The notes beneath the pieces are model-generated. The model had not been told where the DNA came from. It worked only from the letters and a program-made list of their open reading frames with translations, and ran no database searches. Source: a virus. Taken from it: a stretch of DNA of 25,005 bases. The first letter of the stretch is position 1, and each line of letters starts with the position of its first letter. Of this stretch, positions 21,706 through 25,005 are shown in pieces. The DNA lies in IMG/VR virus record IMGVR_UViG_3300042445_001212, positions 1-25,005 of that record. One strand, written 5' to 3'. The position numbers and the translations under genes are program-made.

Positions 21706-21821
21706 GCTTGCTTAGAAGCTTCTATAATATCACAATAGCAATACTCTTTATGCTTAATGATATCAAAATAAAGATCTAATGCTAGGATATGGATCTTTCC
21801 GCAAACACATTTATAGAGCAT
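21702..21821 (-). CDS. 39-residue zinc-ribbon-like protein
   Basis: Translated from ATG 21821 to TGA 21702. Two Cys pairs, KCVCGK near the start and YCYCDII near the end, are 26 residues apart and fit a tiny zinc ribbon. An extended -10 TGgTAGAAT lies 5 nt before the ATG. It precedes the two minus-strand genes in the same direction. Size makes this provisional, but the paired cysteines and promoter are hard to explain otherwise. Confidence 0.55.
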   Translation of the reverse strand: MLYKCVCGKIHILALDLYFDIIKHKEYCYCDIIEASKQA

Positions 21822-21826
21822 AATCA

Positions 21827-21835
21827 ATTCTACCA
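21827..21835 (-). promoter_or_regulatory. Minus-strand extended -10 for the 39-residue gene
   Basis: TGgTAGAAT on the minus strand, 5 nt before ATG 21821; no clear -35. Leaderless arrangement. Confidence 0.4.
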
Positions 21836-21862
21836 ATGTTTATTAATCTGATATACTTTAGT

Positions 21863-22021
21863 GTGGACTTAGAAAAAGAGATAAACAATATCTTATTTAA
21901 TCTTGGTAAAGAGATTAAGATACATAGGGTAGATCAAGAGAATACCCTGATTGAAATTGAGTATGAGAAGTATACCGTCGAAATTCTGAGGGTATTTATG
22001 AACTATCTCTCAGAAGAATGA
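21863..22021 (+). CDS. Hypothetical small protein, GTG start
   Basis: 52 residues from GTG 21863. The frame is open from ATG 21836 (61 residues), but an extended -10 TGaTATACT (21849-21857) ends 5 nt before the GTG, as in other leaderless genes here, and there is no Shine-Dalgarno for either start. Acidic/basic alternating helix-strand protein (DLEKEINNILFNLGKEIKI, VEILRVFMNYLSEE). No family recognised. Confidence 0.5.
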   Translation: MDLEKEINNILFNLGKEIKIHRVDQENTLIEIEYEKYTVEILRVFMNYLSEE

Positions 22022-22022
22022 C

Positions 22023-22052
22023 TTGACAATACCCTGCCTAATGCACTATAAT
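22023..22052 (+). promoter_or_regulatory. Consensus promoter with leader
   Basis: TTGACA (22023-22028), 18-bp spacer, TATAAT (22047-22052). RNA start near 22059; unstructured leader with AGGAG (22071-22075) before ATG 22081. Confidence 0.8.
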
Positions 22053-22080
22053 ATAGGCTAAACAATAAATAGGAGAACAA

Positions 22081-22329
22081 ATGAAGAACATTTATAAGAG
22101 TATCGTAATATCTACAGTCTTTGGTAATGCTATTGCCTTGCCAGTAGTAGCCTACACGTTCCCATGGGATACCTACCTAATTGATCCAACACCGTACTAC
22201 ATCGTACAGGCTGGCTCTCTAGGATTCCTTATCGCTGTATGTATTTTTGTCTACGAATGGGCAAAGTATGCAGATAAGCCATGGCTAACAAAGCTTGGTG
22301 TAAAGAAGCCTAAACGAGTAAAAAGATAA
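22081..22329 (+). CDS. Small two-helix membrane protein
   Basis: 82 residues: hydrophobic segments at about 6-25 (KSIVISTVFGNAIALPVVAY) and 40-60 (YYIVQAGSLGFLIAVCIFVY), then a basic tail KKPKRVKR. It has its own consensus promoter and good ribosome binding site. No family recognised; membrane location is clear. Confidence 0.75.
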   Translation: MKNIYKSIVISTVFGNAIALPVVAYTFPWDTYLIDPTPYYIVQAGSLGFLIAVCIFVYEWAKYADKPWLTKLGVKKPKRVKR

Positions 22330-22354
22330 GTAATAGTTTTATTTTTATAATTCA

Positions 22355-22479
22355 TGGTAAAATAGTAGTACCTTTTTGTTTGAATAAAACCAGACACGAA
22401 GGTTTATAACTTAATAGGGGAACCCCCCACTAACACTCAACGACCGAGTACTAACTACCAAGGAAAGGTAGGTCGCTAA
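22355..22479 (+). promoter_or_regulatory. Promoter and ~110-nt structured leader of the NlpC/P60 gene (riboswitch candidate)
   Basis: Extended -10 TGgTAAAAT (22355-22363); predicted RNA start 22370. The leader opens with ACCTT (22370-22374) pairing to AAGGT (22399-22403), enclosing GTTT/AAAC. GGGG-AA-CCCC follows (22417-22426). The 3' part folds CGAC (22441-22444) with GTCG (22472-22475) and, inside, CTACC (22455-22459) with GGTAG (22467-22471), placing the purine-rich AAGGAAA in a loop just before ATG 22480. That is the form of an expression platform. Ligand unknown. Confidence 0.5.
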
Positions 22480-23238
22480 ATGAAAAGAAACAGGTTAATT
22501 CCTATTGGTGCCTTTGCACTAATGTTGACTATTGGCACGGGCCAGGCCTTCGGTGCTATCTTAGAAGCTAATGAAAACGCTCAAGAACCCCAAAGAATAA
22601 CACAGGTAACAAAAGATGTTGTTATATCTGGCCCAGTAAAAACTGTTGCACCACCCATAACAGCAGTTCTTAAGTCACAGGCTCCAGAGATTGGGTCTGT
22701 AGACTGGATGGCACAGCAAAAAGCAGAAAAAGATCAGCTTAGGCTAGAGGCTGAACAAGCAAAAGCAGAGCTTGAGTCTGAGGTTGAAAGACTAGAGGCA
22801 GAGCTAGAAGCTGAAATTAATCGGCAAGCACAAATCAAAGAAAATACAGAAAGACTGAACGAAGCTATTGAGTTAGTAAAAGCTCAGGTTGGAGTTAGTC
22901 GTTGGTATGCTGGTGGATCTTCTCCACCATCCTGGGACTGCTCTGGTCTTGTTCGCTGGGCATACCTACATGTTGGTATAGACATGAGGCATAGTGCTAC
23001 AGCTCAAAGAGATTTTGGAACTATTATAACTGATCCAAAGCCTGGAGACCTTGTGTCATTTAGCCACCAAGGCTGGAGTACTGCATACCACATTGGAATT
23101 TATTTAGGTCCTGACCAGATGGTTCACTCTGGAGGTAAGCCAGGAACTAAGACACAGATTAGATCTATTAGTGACTGGGCCAAGGTAAACGGTAATAGTG
23201 AAGTTGTCTATACACGCATCGTAGAAACCAATAATTAG
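22480..23238 (+). CDS. Secreted NlpC/P60 peptidoglycan hydrolase
   Basis: 252 residues: a signal peptide (MKRNR, hydrophobic core about 8-24, cleavage near AFG-AI), a spacer rich in Pro/Val, a Glu/Lys-rich coiled coil (about 80-125) and a C-terminal NlpC/P60 cysteine peptidase (about 130-252) with catalytic C154 (WDCSGLV), H204 (AYHIGIYLG) and a polar third residue, H216, in MVHSGG. The family cuts D-Glu-containing peptide stems of peptidoglycan. The layout is that of host secreted wall hydrolases (RipA/PcsB-like), unlike the signal-less M23 endolysin, so export does not need a holin. Confidence 0.92.
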   Translation: MKRNRLIPIGAFALMLTIGTGQAFGAILEANENAQEPQRITQVTKDVVISGPVKTVAPPITAVLKSQAPEIGSVDWMAQQKAEKDQLRLEAEQAKAELESEVERLEAELEAEINRQAQIKENTERLNEAIELVKAQVGVSRWYAGGSSPPSWDCSGLVRWAYLHVGIDMRHSATAQRDFGTIITDPKPGDLVSFSHQGWSTAYHIGIYLGPDQMVHSGGKPGTKTQIRSISDWAKVNGNSEVVYTRIVETNN

Positions 23239-23242
23239 GCAC

Positions 23243-23271
23243 TTGACATCACTTCTCATATACTGTACAAT
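23243..23271 (+). promoter_or_regulatory. Consensus promoter of a leaderless gene
   Basis: TTGACA (23243-23248), 17-bp spacer, TACAAT (23266-23271), then 6 nt to ATG 23278. Confidence 0.85.
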
Positions 23272-23277
23272 ATAGGT

Positions 23278-23520
23278 ATGAATAATAATGATGGAATTGA
23301 TGACTACTTCGATACCCAGCTAAGTAAGGGTAACGTCCGTGAAAAGCCAGACTGGGCTGAGCGTATCACACGCAGTAGAGCTAGGTTCTACCAAGAGGGC
23401 ATGGCCCACGGAGCAGAACTAGAGCGTGACCGTATCATTAAAATATTAGACAAAAATCTGGGTAGATTAGATTGGGACGACTTAGTTAAACTTATTAGAC
23501 AAGAAGACCTAGATGACTGA
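23278..23520 (+). CDS. Hypothetical protein
   Basis: 80 residues, charged and mostly helical (RSRARFYQEGMAHGAELERD). Leaderless start 6 nt after the -10. Its TGA overlaps the next gene's ATG by several bases. The segment FYQEGMxxGxxxERDRIIKIL is a type often seen in small phage proteins with no known function. Confidence 0.7.
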   Translation: MNNNDGIDDYFDTQLSKGNVREKPDWAERITRSRARFYQEGMAHGAELERDRIIKILDKNLGRLDWDDLVKLIRQEDLDD

Positions 23521-24100
23521 GCCAAAGATTGTTGAGAACTTACTTTCTAAAGAAGATTATGATACCCTTTATGGGCATCTGTTTAATTTAAATAAAGAAT
23601 CTGACTGGGGGGATGAAGAATCTGGCACTTTTCTTTCTGCTGACCCTGACCTTGGAAGACACCTTTATTCAGACCAAGTTATAGAAGAATATGGAGAAAA
23701 GCTAGTACCACTAGCAAGAGAGATTTTCAATAGTGAAACACTGTTGCTATCCTACTCTCTGTTCTCTCATTATGAGGGACCTAATGCAAACCTACACAGG
23801 CATAAAGACTCCAACGCCTGTACATACACACTTGACATGTGCCTATATCAAACAGAGCCTTGGGATCTTTATGTAGAGGGTAAGCCTTACACACTATACC
23901 CAAACCAGGGACTCGCTTTCCTGGGAGAGGAACAGGAGCATTGGAGAGAAGCATATCCAAATCCAGATACTCAAAAGGTTGGTATGATATTCTTTCACTT
24001 TGTTGAGCCAGACCATTGGTTCTTCAAAGAAAATCCAGACAAACTAAGGAAAGGTATGGAACGATGGCCAAAATGGCAAGCCTTCACGCAGAAGGACTAA
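23513..24100 (+). CDS. 2-oxoglutarate/Fe(II)-dependent oxygenase
   Basis: 195 residues, double-stranded beta-helix fold inferred from motifs: iron ligands H97 and D99 in HRHKDSNACTY, distal H143 in EQEHWRE, and R145 in the 2-oxoglutarate carboxylate position. Between them are TLDMCLYQTEPWDLYVEGK and PNQGLAFLGEEQ, typical strand regions. The family hydroxylates proteins, nucleic acids or small molecules and is frequent in phages; here the substrate is unknown. It overlaps the preceding gene by 8 nt. Confidence 0.85.
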   Translation: MTEPKIVENLLSKEDYDTLYGHLFNLNKESDWGDEESGTFLSADPDLGRHLYSDQVIEEYGEKLVPLAREIFNSETLLLSYSLFSHYEGPNANLHRHKDSNACTYTLDMCLYQTEPWDLYVEGKPYTLYPNQGLAFLGEEQEHWREAYPNPDTQKVGMIFFHFVEPDHWFFKENPDKLRKGMERWPKWQAFTQKD

Positions 24101-24162
24101 CTGACGACGATCTAGAAACTGCAGAGATTGCTGCAATCCTAGAAGAGGTGTTTGTAGACTAA
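24064..24162 (+). CDS. Very small acidic protein overlapping the oxygenase end
   Basis: 32 residues from ATG 24064, or 29 from ATG 24073, in a different frame over the last 37 nt of the oxygenase. Composition is strongly acidic (DDDLETAEIAAILEEVF). It has no clear ribosome binding site (GGAA nearby) and is followed after 1 nt by the next small ORF. Provisional; the conserved operon spacing is the main support. Confidence 0.4.
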   Translation: MAKMASLHAEGLTDDDLETAEIAAILEEVFVD

Positions 24163-24163
24163 T

Positions 24164-24301
24164 ATGAGAAATCAGATTATAAAAGACAGCCTTAAGCTAG
24201 GTGCCCTTATTGTTGCAGTTCTATTTATCTTTGTAGTAGGACTACCGTTCCTAGTGAGCGATGAGTTCGACGAAATTTGGTTATCTATTACTGGACGATA
24301 A
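24164..24301 (+). CDS. 45-residue single-helix membrane protein
   Basis: One membrane helix at about 12-31 (LGALIVAVLFIFVVGLPFL) flanked by a basic N-terminus (MRNQIIKDSLK) and an acidic C-terminus (SDEFDEIW), as in small regulatory or lysis-related membrane proteins. It begins 1 nt after the preceding stop. No known family. Confidence 0.55.
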   Translation: MRNQIIKDSLKLGALIVAVLFIFVVGLPFLVSDEFDEIWLSITGR

Positions 24302-24342
24302 AGTTCGGCGGTAAATAAGAGATCCATACAAGCACAAGGTGC

Positions 24343-24371
24343 TTGACATTCTCTAGTATCCCCTGTATAAT
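24343..24371 (+). promoter_or_regulatory. Consensus promoter of a leaderless gene
   Basis: TTGACA (24343-24348), 17-bp spacer, TATAAT (24366-24371), then 6 nt to ATG 24378. Confidence 0.9.
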
Positions 24372-24377
24372 TTATAT

Positions 24378-24590
24378 ATGAGTCAATTTGCTACAGCTAA
24401 GAGAGATACATACATTAACCGAATGAGCAATTCTGACATAGAATATCTCGTTCCAGAGGGTAAGTGGCTATTCCACATTACATCCCCAACGCAGGTCAAA
24501 TACCTAGAACTAGGAGAGATCGCTGTCTGGGACATGACCACTGGTGGGGTCTGCTATGGGTATGCCAAGGACTGGGAAGTATCTCAGTGA
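24378..24590 (+). CDS. Hypothetical protein
   Basis: 70 residues, soluble, Trp/Tyr-rich with predicted beta strands (KWLFHITSPTQVKYLELGEIAVW). Leaderless. Its TGA overlaps the GTG start of the next gene (GTGA). No family recognised. Confidence 0.7.
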   Translation: MSQFATAKRDTYINRMSNSDIEYLVPEGKWLFHITSPTQVKYLELGEIAVWDMTTGGVCYGYAKDWEVSQ

Positions 24591-24766
24591 GTAATCCTTG
24601 CTGGTACTGTAATAAGGAGCTCCAAGAGCCTACAGTGACCTATAGAAGAAGACATATCAAGAAGAAGCGTAGGATAGATATAACAGTCCATTCTGCTTGC
24701 TTTAAGTCTTTGAGCAGATCACGTAAGGAATATAGGGTAATCGTTCCAGGAACAGTAGCTCAATAA
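24587..24766 (+). CDS. Small basic Cys-containing protein, GTG start
   Basis: 59 residues from GTG 24587, which makes the usual GTGA coupling with the previous stop; the longer frame opening at 24464 lies inside that gene and is rejected. Zinc-ribbon-like ends: PCWYCNKEL near the start and VHSACF in the second half (CxxC + HxxC), with a highly basic middle (RRRHIKKKRRID). Nucleic-acid binding is a reasonable inference. Confidence 0.65.
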   Translation: MSNPCWYCNKELQEPTVTYRRRHIKKKRRIDITVHSACFKSLSRSRKEYRVIVPGTVAQ

Positions 24767-24804
24767 TTCGGGGAATTTAAGGTCCTATCGTAATCCCTAT
24801 ATGC

Positions 24805-24833
24805 TTGACAAATACTTGACCAACCAGTATAAT
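24805..24833 (+). promoter_or_regulatory. Consensus promoter at right end
   Basis: TTGACA (24805-24810), 17-bp spacer, TATAAT (24828-24833). RNA start about 24840, leader with AAGGAG (24871-24876) before ATG 24883. Confidence 0.9.
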
Positions 24834-24882
24834 AGATACGTAACAAATGCCAAATAGATAATAAGCGATTAAGGAGAAACAC

Positions 24883-25005
24883 ATGGCAAAATGGGAAGAA
24901 AACGAATACGTAATTGAAGCAAAACAAGACATCATTAGTTCTAAGGAAAGCTTGGCTGAATCACAAGAAATTTTTGATAAGTATTCAGAACAGGTAAAAG
25001 CAATT
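24883..25005 (+). CDS. Hypothetical protein (3' end outside window)
   Basis: First 41 codons only: MAKWEENEYVIEA then a Glu/Lys/Ser-rich helical stretch (SSKESLAESQEIFDKY) that looks like the start of a coiled coil. A strong promoter and AAGGAG precede it, so it is likely well expressed. Too little is visible to name it. Confidence 0.7.
   Translation, partial: MAKWEENEYVIEAKQDIISSKESLAESQEIFDKYSEQVKAI

Noticed and set aside
22419-22434. CCCCACTAACA shared by the leaders at 3894 and 22424, both before secreted proteins
   Set aside because: An 11-base match is expected many times by chance in a window this size, and the surrounding structures differ.
24464-24586. Longer N-terminus for the small basic protein at 24587
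   Set aside because: That stretch lies inside another gene; GTG 24587 forms the usual GTGA overlap.
1-25005. CRISPR array, insertion sequence, integrase or attachment site
   Set aside because: No regularly spaced direct repeats, transposase or recombinase motifs, or long terminal inverted repeats were seen.

Overview
The window is a stretch of an actinobacteriophage genome, probably a phage of an AT-rich freshwater actinobacterium (the acI/Nanopelagicales type). Support for this: a large terminase, holin-like genes, two peptidoglycan hydrolases and a small tRNA cluster; a WhiB-type Fe-S regulator, which is confined to Actinobacteria and their phages; several small protein types common in actinophages (DUF7455-like, DUF6065-like, 'CYPHDG' protein); and AT-rich sequence. 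The exact host is inference. Capsid, portal and tail genes are not in the window and presumably lie upstream of the terminase, which is cut by the left edge.

Layout. 1-3.9 kb: terminase large subunit (partial), then a class II (B12-dependent) ribonucleotide reductase with its own thioredoxin. 3.9-5.8 kb: a secreted proline-rich protein that appears to start at an ATT codon, then two small membrane proteins (lysis type). 5.8-8.4 kb: a proteasome beta/HslV-like Ntn hydrolase, small actinophage proteins, tRNA-Asn, tRNA-Gly, tRNA-Asp, a DUF6065-like protein, tRNA-Thr and a small heat-shock protein. 8.4-13.9 kb: an M23 endolysin with a peptidoglycan-binding domain, then tightly packed small genes (FmdB-type zinc ribbon, DUF7455-like, staphylococcal-type nuclease, tudor-like virion-type protein, SLOG-like protein, WhiB, membrane proteins, holin), closed by an intrinsic terminator. 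13.9-19.3 kb: a sugar-modification island, one Stealth-like transferase on + and six genes on - (GT4, nucleotidyltransferase, GT2, FkbM methyltransferase, CgeB-like transferase, a four-helix membrane protein). 19.3-21.1 kb: a second small heat-shock protein and a paralogue of the tudor-like protein. 21.1-21.8 kb: a minus-strand trio of small genes including a PD-(D/E)XK nuclease-like protein. 21.9-25 kb: small genes, a secreted NlpC/P60 hydrolase behind a structured leader, a 2OG-Fe(II) oxygenase and further small proteins; the last gene is cut by the right edge.

The expression signals are unusually readable. Many promoters are near-consensus (TTGACA, 17 bp, TATAAT, or extended TGnTATAAT). 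They fall into two classes: leaderless genes whose start codon lies 5-6 nt after the -10 box, and genes whose mRNA would begin with a stem-loop and carry a Shine-Dalgarno site. Both heat-shock genes are embedded in the same cassette: a matching 5' leader hairpin with a bulged G and a 3' hairpin whose stem changes by a compensatory base pair between copies. These RNA elements, the phage proteasome-like protein, the ATT start and the structured leader of the NlpC/P60 gene are the most promising novelties.
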